This document shows positions 1 to 11,600 of a stretch of DNA of 25,945 bases, piece by piece; the first letter of the stretch is position 1, and every line of letters begins with the position of its first letter. Source of the stretch: Saccoglossus kowalevskii. Its lineage: Eukaryota; Hemichordata; Enteropneusta; Harrimaniidae. The position numbers were made by a program, and so were the translations under genes. Under the pieces are notes generated by a model. That model was not told the origin of the DNA. It was given only the letters and a program-made list of their open reading frames with translations, and made no database searches. The stretch spans positions 1-25,945 of the forward strand of contig NW_003140867.1 in NCBI RefSeq assembly GCF_000003605.2. Reading direction: 5' to 3'.

Positions 1-3
1 GAA

Positions 4-35
4 ACACTTCGATAAACATTTTACCATTTCCGATA
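4..35 (+). repeat. Left terminal inverted repeat
   Basis: This stretch is the reverse complement of 25914-25945 with two mismatches, at the sixth and twenty-third bases. Similarity stops sharply after CCGATA. The element edge may be the A at 4 or the C at 5. Confidence 0.85.
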
Positions 36-228
36 ATCATAGTTATTAAGTTTATTTTCAAAACAAAATCATGTTTATAAAACCTTATCTCAACAAGTGA
101 ATTTTTTATATAAAAAAATTGCCCTTGGTTGTACACATTGGTATCACCTTAATTTTTTCAAAATATTATTCCATATTTAGAAAGTGCATACTTTTTAATT
201 GAGAAATATTAAGTTGAAAGCTATGTAC
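36..228. other. AT-rich left subterminal spacer
   Basis: About 190 bp of A/T-rich DNA lies between the left inverted repeat and the first palindromic unit. I see no gene, and no clear counterpart in the longer right spacer. Confidence 0.5.
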
Positions 229-835
229 TCCAGTCTTTGACAATTGTCGAGAAAAGCAAAGCATACCAGTATTCGACAATTGTCGAGTAAAGCACATCAG
301 TCTTCAAAAATTGTCAAGAAAAGCAAAGTACACCAGTCTTCGACAATTGTCGAGAAAAGCACACCAGTATTCGACAATTGTCGAGAAAACCAAGCACACT
401 AGTCTTCGACAATTGTCGAGAAAAGCAAAGCACACCAGTCTTTGACAATTGTCGAGAAAAGCAAAGCACAGCAGTATTCGACAATTGTCGAGTAAAGCAC
501 ATCAGTCTTCAAAAATTGTCAAGAAAAGCAAAGTACACCAGTCTTCGACAATTGTCGAGAAAAGCACACCAGTATTCGACAATTGTCGAGAAAACCAAGC
601 ACACTAGTCTTCGACAATTGTCGAGAAAAGCAAAGCACACCAGTCTTTGACAATTGTCGAGAAAAGCAAAGCACAGCAGTATTCGACAATTGTCGAGAAA
701 AGCACACCAGTCTTCGACAATTGTTGAGAAAAGCAAAGCACACCAGTCTGACAATTGTCGAGAAAAGCACACCAGCCATCAACAATTGCCAATCAAAGCA
801 CACCGGTCTTCAACAATTGCCAAGCAAAGCTGACC
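229..835. repeat. Left subterminal palindromic tandem array (~18 units)
   Basis: About 18 copies of a roughly 31-37-bp unit each carry CGACAATTGTCG, a perfect 12-bp palindrome centred on CAATTG, followed by GAGAAAAGCAAAGCACACC-like sequence. A few units are degenerate, for example near 304, 510, 779 and 810. The right array carries the same palindrome followed by GAGAA when read on the opposite strand, so the arrays are mirror images in orientation. Arrays like this beside transposon ends usually bind transposase or an accessory protein. Short reading frames here are by-products of repetition. Confidence 0.9.
271..680. repeat. 205-bp higher-order repeat inside the left array
   Basis: Bases 271-475 and 476-680 look essentially identical, including the degenerate unit with CAAAAATTGTCAAG and the unit with AAAACCAAGC. 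This implies a recent block duplication or conversion, since single units differ from one another much more. Confidence 0.8.
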
Positions 836-967
836 AGTTTTTTAGAAAAAGATGCTAATATTCACCATTTTTTTAAGTACTGAAGAAAACTTATTTTTAT
901 TTTTTTAAACATTAGAATCAGGGTAATTGTAATGAAAGAAATGCAACTGATATGAAAAAATTTAACA

Positions 968-1486
968 TTTAACAAGCAGCCAGTCGGATAGCTCTGCTGT
1001 TAGCAATGCACATTTCAATTAAAGAACAAAAGATATCATTAGAAAATGAACAATACAGTAGACTTGCTGTTTTTAAAAAGAATTCAAAAATATCACTTTT
1101 CACTAAAAATGACAAAAATTATCATTAAAATTAGATATTTGAAGATATCACCACGAAATTAAAAATCTAAAGGAGGTCCACATGTAGTATCTATATATGT
1201 AATATAAAAGCAACTCCACTTGTGGTTTTCAACAAGAAGTCGAAAAAATCAGTTTTTACCAAAAATGAAAAAAATATTCACCAAAATTAGAGAATTCAAG
1301 ATATCATCATGAAATGAACAAATCTAAAAGAGGTCTACCCAAGGTACATATACACCAAGTTTCAAAGCATTTAGGCTTGTAGTTTTCAAGAAGAAGTCGA
1401 AAAAGTAAAACATTGACATGGACGACAACTGACAATCACTCATATGATAAGCTCCGCTCGACAAAGTCGACAGCGGAGCTAAAAAT
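968..1486 (+). repeat. Left arm of the internal inverted repeat
   Basis: This region holds diverged copies of a ~110-160-bp module, recognisable by AAGATATCA, GAGGTCCACATGTAGTA, AACAAGAAGTCGAAAA and AAAAATGACAAAAAT. The reverse complement of 24228-24560 has the same modules in the same outer-to-inner order, from AACAAGCAGCC to a GCTAAAAA end. It is probably an old dispersed repeat that became part of both flanks, or a long flank duplicated in inverse orientation. Confidence 0.7.
1450..1480. repeat. Strong hairpin closing the left internal arm
   Basis: AGCTCCGCT and CGAC pair with GTCG and AGCGGAGCT around a short AAA loop with a two-base bulge. It lies immediately before the TAAAAA end of the left internal arm. 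Confidence 0.7.
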
Positions 1487-1717
1487 TAGTTTCTTCACTG
1501 TAGCAATGAACAAATTGTTCACTTTTTGTTGTCAATGCGTCAGTTTCAAGGAGATAAGAACCAGTTCAAATATACTACATGATAATAATTAGCAACAAAC
1601 TTTGAGAAAAAGCACATCTCAAAAGTACATTTCATATAATGGAAACATATCACAGCTGGAGTTCTCTACCACGCCAAACAAAACACCACCAGGACATCTT
1701 CTTCCCAATGCACAATA

Positions 1718-2063
1718 ACTGTGGTTATTTGGGTACAGGCCATGTTGGGGTAAACGCCCACCCCCAAATTCGATACAATAAAGATGTTGAGGTGATATCC
1801 TTGCAAACGCTGGCATAACAGATGATATTTTGGAATAAATAATATCAGTGATTTTAAAACAGTGTGCAAGATCTAGGGGGGGGGGGTAACCTTATTAAAA
1901 AAGATAACATCAAGATGTTGCAATAATTCCTCATTAAAATCGCTGGTTTTGAAATTTTTTAGCGGCAACACCGAAACAGTTTAGCAGGCATAAGTCATCC
2001 CTATTTTTTTGTAATTTTCATGTTCAGACCCTTGGGCTGTTATTCGGATAACTACGACAATAA
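1718..2063. mobile_element. Small non-autonomous inverted-repeat element, copy 1
   Basis: The ends are imperfect inverted repeats: GTGGTTATTTGGGTACAGGCC on the left, matched by a diverged partner near 2037-2062. Internal words are shared with 7029-8357, such as AAACGCCCACC, TTGAGGT.ATATCCT.GCAAA and TTCATGTTCAG.CCCT.GGGCT. It lies downstream of the transposase stop and has no reading frame of note. Confidence 0.45.
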
Positions 2064-2080
2064 TAACAGTAATAACAGTG

Positions 2081-2086
2081 TTTATT
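2081..2086 (-). terminator. Candidate polyadenylation signal of the transposase gene
   Basis: On the minus strand this reads AATAAA, about 245 bp beyond the transposase stop codon. The signal is too short to be decisive by itself. Confidence 0.35.
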
Positions 2087-2328
2087 TTTGATAATCTCTT
2101 GATCTTGCAATGTCGTTATTGGAATTTCTTACAAGTAAATATTTGTATTTGCCAAGTTAAGGTGTAAATTTGCATTTCTTTCACAAGATGATCGAGAGTA
2201 CTAAAAGTAATGTAATTGTGCATAGGGAAAAAGTGTTCTAGGAGTGTCTTTGTTTAACTCTGTGAAGAACTTAAGCTGTGACAAGTTGGTTTATGTTTAA
2301 GGATGTTTTGCAGAGACAATGTTTTATA

Positions 2329-2691
2329 TCAATCTGTCAGTGCAGCAATGACAGCCTTGTATTTGTCTTGTAAAATACTTTGGGTTTCTCTGCTCAGCAT
2401 ACTTCTTCCATTGAGGGAAAACCCCCAGTAAATCGCTGCTTCAATAGGTTCCTCATCGACATAAGGAACCTTCTGCCTGCCCTTGAATAGGAAAAATGGC
2501 TTCCAGGCTGTTCTCCAGGAACCTTTATACCAGTGAATGGTGAACTTATCATCATCTCTGCTGTTCACTTTGCCAATTTGAGGTATTTCCTCATACTCTG
2601 GACAATAAACAGCAACCATGTCACCAACTGCAATTGAATCAAAATTCTCGACATGATCTGCCATCACTGGCATACCTCCAGTAACAGTGAC
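2329..2691 (-). CDS. Transposase last exon: C-terminal small-barrel-like domain
   Basis: The exon encodes about 120 residues. The motif VGDMVAVYC, then IGKVN, FTIHWYKGSW and AWKPF, alternates hydrophobic and charged residues like a Tudor, agenet or SH3-type barrel. Such domains often read chromatin or bind nucleic acid, so it might guide target choice. The stop codon is at 2329-2331. The fold is inferred from pattern only. Confidence 0.65.
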   Translation of the reverse strand, partial: VTVTGGMPVMADHVENFDSIAVGDMVAVYCPEYEEIPQIGKVNSRDDDKFTIHWYKGSWRTAWKPFFLFKGRQKVPYVDEEPIEAAIYWGFSLNGRSMLSRETQSILQDKYKAVIAALTD

Positions 2692-5600
2692 CTTCAAAAT
2701 AAACAGAGAAAAAGAAATGAATATTAAAGCTTTCCATAATACCAAAAGCGCCATGAGCAAAGCATGGCTGATTTCATTTTGTTTTGATTCCTTGTGTTTT
2801 TTTAATGAAAATAAGATGGCTCTCCATGATTGATTTGTATCACCAGCTTTTAGAAATACTTTGCTTTGACCTATGTTTTCAACAAACATTTCAAATATGT
2901 CATAATGCTCTCTCTACTTAAATCTGTATGTTTAAAATAAAATAATATTTTACTCACCCTAGGACAAGGATTTGTTATTCTTGCTTCAATGTCCATGACA
3001 TTCTGTGCAACATCAGGGTCCTCCTGAGCTTGACTTCTCATTTCTCTTTTTTCTTGTGCAGAGTCTTTGAGTTCATATAAGATCCATGATTCTGGGATTT
3101 CACTGGGAACCTAAAAGCATGAAACAAAAATAATAATTACATCATTTTCAATCATGTAATTTTTAATAAAATTACAAGAATACGAATTTCTGTATTGTTC
3201 TGAAACTTGTAATTTCAAACAAATATTAGTCTTGGTGATAAACAAGTGAACTGACAGTCAAAATAGCCCTGCTGTCTTACCAGTGAACAAGAATGGGAAA
3301 GATGTAATTGTTGGTCAAGAGTTCAAATAGCAGTTTGCAATCAAGTTCTGTTCACAAGCATCAAACCGAAACTGCCCATTCATGGAATGTCAAAATTAAA
3401 GTTTTTACAGAAAATATTTACTAAAAATACTAAAAAAAATACTAATTTATTTCCTACATTTTGGGACAGATTCAAATGAAATTTGGTGCGAGGTTAGCAG
3501 AATGTGTCATGCTTTTCTGATTTCGGTGAGAATTCGTTAAGGTTAAAGTGCCTGTGCAATGCCCATCTCCACGTTTCCCATTTTAGATCTGTGTCCCACT
3601 GAAATGGGCTGTTATTGATTTTTTTGCCGAAAATGATTACTTGTATCCAAGTAAATTTGGGATATTTCTCGTGTTGTAGCCACGCCCACCTATTCTGCAA
3701 CGGTCGACTGTTTCCGGATTTCCGGCTCTCGTCGAAAGCGCGCCACCAAATGCCAAAATGTGAGAGGAAGTCATACCCCTGAGCCGTAATAACACTGGTC
3801 ATTCAGTATACTTTTAAACGATATACATTTTTCGGTTGGCGTTTTTTTTTTTGTCTATTTTATTTTGTTGAGAGAGAGTTTTTAGATGTTGTGTTGTGGG
3901 CAGTTGCAGCGAAACGTATAGTCATAGTGTAAGTATTCACACGTTTCTAATCGATCCGAAGGTGCGACATCAATGGACGAAAGCCATTTAACCTCAGATT
4001 CTTTTTTTGGGGGAGTGTCGCACACGACTTGTTTACCACTTCCGTGTGACTGAGAATGTTCTAGAACCGTACTGTGTCTGGGTGGAATTTTTAGAATTTG
4101 GTTGAATAGGTAATAGGACACAGTAGAAGGCAATAGAAGGTAATGGAACATTCTAGAAATTTGTAGTAAGTTCCAGACTCATTATGTATGCTGATGTAAT
4201 GGTCTATTTATAGACAGTGTGGGTATATATAGGGAAGTTGTTCAGCACTGAGATCAGATCGGAGATCTCGTTGAATTGTATTGGAGTTTAAGTATCTAGT
4301 TATTGGAGTAGTGGAGTTTTATCGCGTTATTGTACTTGATGTTTGCAGAGTATAATAATACCAGTACCAGTTGAAACCTCATCTGTTGGCTCCGTGTTCG
4401 TGTTTTATCATCGCCGCCAGGGAAGTCTTTCTGTTACTGTTGCCATTTTGGTATTTGAACCATCACACCTGTACTATACCAATTACGGTAATATTATGTT
4501 GCGTGTGACAGGGAGAAACTGTCCTCGTACATGAAAAAAACAACTAGGTTTAAAGAGAAACGACGACAACATAAACCTAGCGCAACAGTTTTGAAAGTAA
4601 TAGATTCCGGACCATGATCACTGAGGCAGATTTCAGAAGAGAGAGAGACGTCCGACAATCCTCATTAACGTTTTATAGAGACCATTTAGTTCCTGTTAAG
4701 TAAAAGGTAGCAATAATTTTGACAGTGACACGAAAACGAAGCGTCGGACAAACAGAAATTACACAGCCCTTACACACTGATAATTGTTTTCATTTTCAAA
4801 GACTAAAAGTTTCTGAATTGTTTGGTGATTGGTGTTGAATGTCGAATTCACACCTCTGTTTTTTTTTACCTCCATGCTTGCAGCTTGATCTGCGTAATAA
4901 TTTATGAAATAAGAATCCGGGCTTGGTCAATGTGTTTCCACCAAATAAAGTTTTAATATGATATAATTATGACAATCATGCCATGGATCACACTAACTCG
5001 AATCCACTCTGAATTTATCTGTACGTGTGTCGATCTCGATTATTTTTGTTATCCAATTAAACGCCACTTTTAACGCACTTGCCGTTGTCGTGACCCGACC
5101 CGTTCACCTATTTCAACAAAATTTCAATTTATTTCCACGCGGCTGTCATTTATTTAGTAACTGTGATTTGTCGTTTTTTTTAATTATTTTATAGTGATCA
5201 CTATAGTCTAATGTTCAGAATGTCAAAATATGTTCTCTTTTATTTTAATTTTGAAAGTTTTACTAAGACGATCGATGAAATACAACAGTGTAGTGACGTA
5301 CTTAGTAACCTGCTAAATAACGAGATAATTCCGACGTCAAATTCTATTTTGTCCAGCGACAGTGTACAAACGTGCGCTGATGACGATCACGGTGACCAGC
5401 TACACCAGAACGGACATATTTCGCATCTAACTTACCACCGTGCAACAAAAGATGATACTATGTGTTCATTATGGTTCATTCCTCCTCGACGAACAAGTAC
5501 ATAAGTGAAAATTTAGTCAAAGACAAGAAAACTGCACAAGAAATTTGCCTTATTTACACGTATCGGCAATGCAAGCTGCCATGCGACTTCCCCTTCTGAG

Positions 5601-8600
5601 GTCACAAGGGGAATTTCTGTATGCAAATACGAAGCTAATGAGGAGCCTCGTTTTAAAATACACAAAAATAAAGTTGCCGTAGATTGAGTTCACACATTTT
5701 TTCACTTAAAAAAATAATTCATGCTTAGAAACATAAAAATTAATAATATTTATGTATCAATGGATATTTTTAGGCGTGAAAATAGCAGCCATTTCACAGG
5801 CACTTTAAGTGGTTCAATTTAATGAATTTCTAAATTTTCCACAATTCTATATCTTATTCAACGACTGCCTTTATACTGTCGTTCTCACTCTGTTCCATGA
5901 GTTCTCACCCTGTTCCATGGTGGCTCCCACTACTCAGCGAAGTTCTTGCTATGGTGAGTGAACAACTTAGTTGTTTTTTAGAACTAATAGTCCAAATGTG
6001 ACCAAATTTGTTAGTAACATAATTCTCAGGTATGGACATTATATTTTTGCAATATGATGTAATTTCAAAGTTTATTTGCTTATTTAATTGGTCTGCAGTT
6101 GCATGATAGTAGTTAACTCATTTGCATATTTTTTTTAAATTTCTTCAGACTAAATAGTTCAAATGTGACTAGACTTTGTGGTAATATACTTGATATGTAC
6201 TTCTGAGAGACGGACAATTAAATGTTGCATTTCAATGTAAATAACAAACTAATTTGCATATTTAATTGATTTTTAATTCTTCGATAATATTTTTTGAAAT
6301 ATTAGTCTGAATGTGACCAAACTTGGTAAAAATATTTCTGATGTTTACTTATCTGTGATACACTGCAATTGTAGGTTTCACCCTAATTAATGAGCTCATT
6401 TTCACACTTCTAGCTTTCTTTAAATATCTTGAAAACTATTAGCCTGAATGTGAGCAAACTTTGTAGATATATTCTTCACGCTTACTTCTCCGGGATGCAA
6501 TGTGCAATTTTAATTTAATACATCACCGACTATTATAAGTTGTAAATGCTTAGTTATTTATCCATGATAGACTTGAAATCAATAACAAGATCTTAACAAT
6601 TCATGGCTACCTAAAAATATAACATTACCATTTCAAGATCTTTGACATTTCCAAAGAAATTATTCCACCACTGGACAGCAGCTGGTGGCAAGCGCATTCC
6701 ATATCGTCTTGGGATATCCAAGCTCAACATATTAGCATCCATCTTTTCTAGACTTGGTATTACAAATGATGGGATATCATCCCTTGCTGGAATACTCTTT
6801 AAAAAATAACATTAAAGAAAAATGACAATAAACATTTATGATAAATCAACAGCTAGGGTGGTTATTGTAATTAAAAAACCATAGACATGATATACGTTTA
6901 AAAAAAATAAAAACATGTTTCTCAACAGAATATTAATAAATTATTACAAATCCCTAAGGGTTATGTAGCATAAATGTGCTAATAACATACATGGGAAAAC
7001 TAGCAGTACCTACTATGAATATACCAGTTACCGTATTTATCAGACTAAGAGCCCATGATCGGACAAACGCCCACCTCCCACTTTTGATAAAATAAAGGAG
7101 TTGAGGTCATATCCTAGCAAATGCTCAGGGGTGTTTTTTCTACACTTGTAGTAAAATACAAAAACCTATTTTTGTTCGTTGTATTAACAGTTTACTTCTT
7201 TGCAGTCTGTTGTGATTCTGATATTAACGAAATTTGAAAAATAAATGTCAATTGAGTAAAACGAGGAAACAGCCAGCAAGTCAGGTTTGTGTTTCCTTAT
7301 AGAAACGACTCAAGCAAATCTTACAGTATATAGAGCCGCGAAGCAAGTGTCGCACTTGTTCGGCTTTAGCGTCGCCGACAATGAAACCAATGTTGCAATA
7401 TTGTAGCAACCCATACCTGGGAGAGTGGTTTAAAGCACGTTGTTTTGGCTTAAAAATATATTCGCGAATCTATAACTGGGGCCAGCAATTTTGCAATGTC
7501 ATGCCGAAGACTGCCAACTGTTTTACCATCTTTCACCACAGCTATTGCATTTCATGGAAATTATACTTCTGTCGTTGGAAAGCCCACCGCGATATCCATA
7601 TAACTTGCTGAATGGTAACTTTCACCATGATTGATGAACGAACGCCAAGTCTGATAAAAAAGCGATGTTAAATTTACCTCTATGATGAAACACTAGTAGT
7701 GATGCCGGTAAAGCGAATGCTTAAAAGTCAAAGATGATTGCCAGAAGGTAAACAAAAGCATCGTGCGAGTTGTTTGCCACGACCCCATTTTCTTGTCTCT
7801 TTATTCTGATTAGACGTGAATTAAAAGTGCCAAGCTACCAGACAGCGTAATCAGTGGTTTAAATGTGCTAAGTCCAAATTGTGTGGGACGACATCGACAT
7901 ACTTCAAGACGAAGCTATAGGGATTTTGTTCGATCGCGACAGTGGTGCCGAGTTGGAATTTCAGGGTTTTGACTTTTACAAAGATAGCAATGAACGTACA
8001 AACAGAGATCTTAGATTTTTTTTTTCTAACAACTATGAACTTTCGTAATTTTACTGCGTAAATTATTATTGATCTTGTATGGCTGTTGATCCGGTGTTTG
8101 TCAAAACCGGAAATAATTCACACGTATGGGGCAGCGTGTTTGTCAGCGGGGATAATCTAATTCAAATGAATCTTCACTGTTCATTTTTATTATTTCTGGT
8201 TTTAATATTCACATTCTAAGCAATAAATTATTTCTTCTTACACTTCTAATGCTTCATATTGTTTTTTTGCTGAGGATATCTGGAAAAACGTCCACCCTTT
8301 CTTTTTGGCGATTTTCCATGTTCAGGACCCTGGGCTTATACCCGAATAAATACGGTAGGAATGTAATTAGTGGTGATGTGTAAACATACCTTCAGACATT
8401 TCAGCCCTGGCACTTGTTCACCATTAACATCTATTGTAGTTGGTTCCCATGGGTCAGTGCACCATAATCTATACTGCATGTATGCTTTTCCCTGCACTTT
8501 ATGGAAACGGAAGTTGTGTGGCTTGGAATGCCCTTGCATTCGTCCTGACATGTGGGGCAACAACCACTCCTTTATGTTAAATAAAGGTTGCTTTGATAAA

Positions 8601-11600
8601 CTGCGCGGCTTGATTGGTGGTGTGTACGATGCAGTCACAATGTCCTCAAGATCTATAATTATTAATAAAACAAGTCACTTTTCATGTTCTCAAACTTGAA
8701 AAAAAAAAATACCAATACTGTAATAGAGAAAATTCCCTTATGCCACAATGTCAAGACTGAAAAACAAGCCACACAATTTTAACAAATCATTATACAGTGT
8801 TTGTGTAGAGGAGCTGCAATTAATCACTATTGATAAATGTTCACTTACATGTAGCTTAATCCAAGGAGATGCAGTGGCTATTTGTGTATAAAATTACATT
8901 TACCCCCGCCCCCCCAAAAAAAAACACATACCATTCAGTGTATAAGTGTTGTTGTGTTGTAGTCTCGCTGAAATCTTCGAAAACATTTGGTCTACATTCT
9001 CGTGGGTGTGGCCAACTGGCAGGAAACTTACATATATCTAAATAAAGAAAATGAAAAAAAAAAAACATGCTTATATGCTAAATGGGTACCACTCATAAAT
9101 CTAATTTAGCTATATACAAATTTTAGTACACGCGCACAAATTTACACACGACATACCACCACATACGGTAATACAAGTTTTCAGACAATAAAGACTTGAG
9201 CTCCGCACTGCTGAGCTGTTGGAATACTTTTCGTTAAATCTTGTTCACATTTTACTTCAGGTTGCATTATTCTGTTTTTTTTCGAACAATATGATTTTGA
9301 TGAGTCACTGAGCAACAAACTGAAAAGTGATGCCATAGCATAACCTTACCTCTTCAAAGATATCAATTTCCACCATTAACTCCATTAAAGATAATAAAAA
9401 ACGATTTTTATTCTCTCTAAAACAGTTGTCTAGTTGAAGGTACAAAACCTTGGCCAAATGATTTTTTACTTCTTTCAGTACTTCAAGCAAAATGTTCATG
9501 GTTAAATTGCTGTCGTGAGGAATTTGATTTAAATCAATATGTGCAAATGGTATTCTACCACTCGCGACACCAGTGTGGACAATGGAACCTAAAATGTGAA
9601 AAAAATAATAATTTGTAACTGTTGATGCACAGCTTTTAGTCATTGTTATGCAAATTAACTAATGTCCAAGAAATTGTATAGCAATGCATGTAGAAGAACT
9701 AAAATAAGAGGCGGCACCACCAATATACCAGGACGTGTAACCTTGATAAAACCCCTCTTTGAGAACACTGTCAAGATCATACAACTGTAAGATGATCGTA
9801 CTAAATTCATTTGAAGCAATAAATGTTCATTTTGCTGGTGTAGCTGGGTCAAACATGAATGCATGGTAAGATCAGGACAAGAGACATAAAGTATCTGATA
9901 GCAAGAAGTACAATATATCTGATGTCATGGACAATCATTCACTATGCAAGTAGGCTCTTACTTAAAAAAATCACATATGTATTTTAATAAAACAATCTCA
10001 CCAGTAATGTGTGTTTGTAGCTTCAACAGATTTGAGCTGCTTTTGTCTTCTGTCATAAAATTGGGCAAGTTGGTTTTATTTTGATCCATGCCGTCAATGA
10101 TAATTGTTAACAATTCTTCAGGTTCCTTTTCAGCTTTTTCTCTGTGATAATGGTATCTCTTTCGTTCTCTCCTTTAAAAAAAAAAGGAGTGTATAAAATC
10201 TTGATGAAATATCTGCTCATAAGGTGCAATGTGTGTTATGATACTGGTAGCGGTAGCAGCAATTAGTGAAAAACAGGAAATGACCTACACACCATGCAAT
10301 AATACTTGTTAGGATTTATTTGTTGATATAATAACCTACAACAGAGTACAGCTAACTAATGAATAAAGTATATCGGTAATGTATGTGCTTTTCATGCAAC
10401 AAGATATTTCACAAATCTCCACACTATCTCATCCTTGTAGCGATATTCTGACAGCATGTGCCTGCCACGTAAAATTGTCTGACACACTTTTAATATGTAG
10501 TTTCATATAGTGGGGCTTCTGCAAAGGAGATATTTATCAAAAGCCTACAAGACATAGTACCAAAAATCAAAGTATGTGTTTTAGAGTAGTGTATCACAGC
10601 TTGCCCAACATGATCTCTATACCAGATCCTTGTGAGCAATATATGAAAGTCAACTAAATGGCAATCAGTCAACTATTTTGGAATACCTTTAATTATCTGG
10701 GGGAACCTGCAGTATTGAACAGAACTCTGGGAAACAAGAAAACTTACTCTACTTGCTCCATGTGTAGTTTAAGAAGATGATTAATCCTTTCTCTTTCATG
10801 GTTAGTGGTAGCCTTTTCATACAGTTCTTTCAGCTGTGTACATGTAGCACATTTTGCAAATCCACTTTTCTGAAAGAAATAATCACAAATTATGAACAAG
10901 TAAGCCAATGGCCAAAACAGCTTTGCTGTCTTACTACTGAGCAAGAATCAGTAAAATTAGCTAAAACATATATTTTGCACTGCGACCGAACTCATTAATA
11001 TTCATGGTTAATTAATATTCATATAGCTCATTAATATTCATGACCGACCAGCACTCGCGTTGGGCTGGCGAGATCCCTGCAATGGCAACTATACATCTTT
11101 CTCCATTTGCATTACTGATAATTTCACTGAAATTATGTTAAGGCAAATCAGCTGATTTGCTATTTTTTTCATTCCGAAAAGACTTACTACCAGATGCTTG
11201 AAAGGCCTTGCTAAGACAGCAACAGGTGGAATCTCTGTTAACATTAGTTGTGCATTGTGTCATTTAGATCGATAAACAACTTAGTGAGATGCTGGTAATA
11301 CAGTGTCTGGGAAAGATGCATGAATCAGGGATAAACTCCCATGAGCCAAATCAGAATAAAATCAGGATTTATAGGTAATATTTTTAATAGTATTAGCTAA
11401 AATGCTAACTAAGACGGTCAAGAAATCTACGTTTCAGAAAGAATGTTTTGGATCAGATTTGTCAAATTACTAACAAATATTCCAATCAAGCTTAAACCCT
11501 TATGTAATGAAAATATAAAATAAAAAGTAAAATATATACATGTATGTCAACAGACATTAGTAAACCATAAGCAGGAACATACCTTACAAATCTTAAACTC

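Noticed and set aside
229-835. CRISPR array
   Set aside because: Units have similar, not unique, spacers, and the host is eukaryotic; it is an ordinary tandem array with a palindromic core.
314-858. Short open frames across the left array
   Set aside because: They are repeat translations with no splice or start context, present on both strands.
3494-3802. 102-codon minus-strand open frame with many Trp residues
   Set aside because: It crosses the edge of the nested element at 3547, has no recognised motif and is not joined by splice sites to the neighbouring exons.
3882-4535. Possible solo retroviral-type LTR (TATA box, GC-richer leader, gene-like 63-codon frame)
   Set aside because: No paired LTR, primer site or target duplication could be seen; the region is better explained as the interior of the TTAA-flanked element.
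7381-7611. 76-codon open frame inside the copy-2 small element
   Set aside because: No motif or good start context, and other copies of the element family in this window lack it.
8370-8699. 109-codon plus-strand open frame
   Set aside because: It is the antisense shadow of transposase exon 7 (8652-8390), whose protein fits the family and whose splice sites agree in phase.
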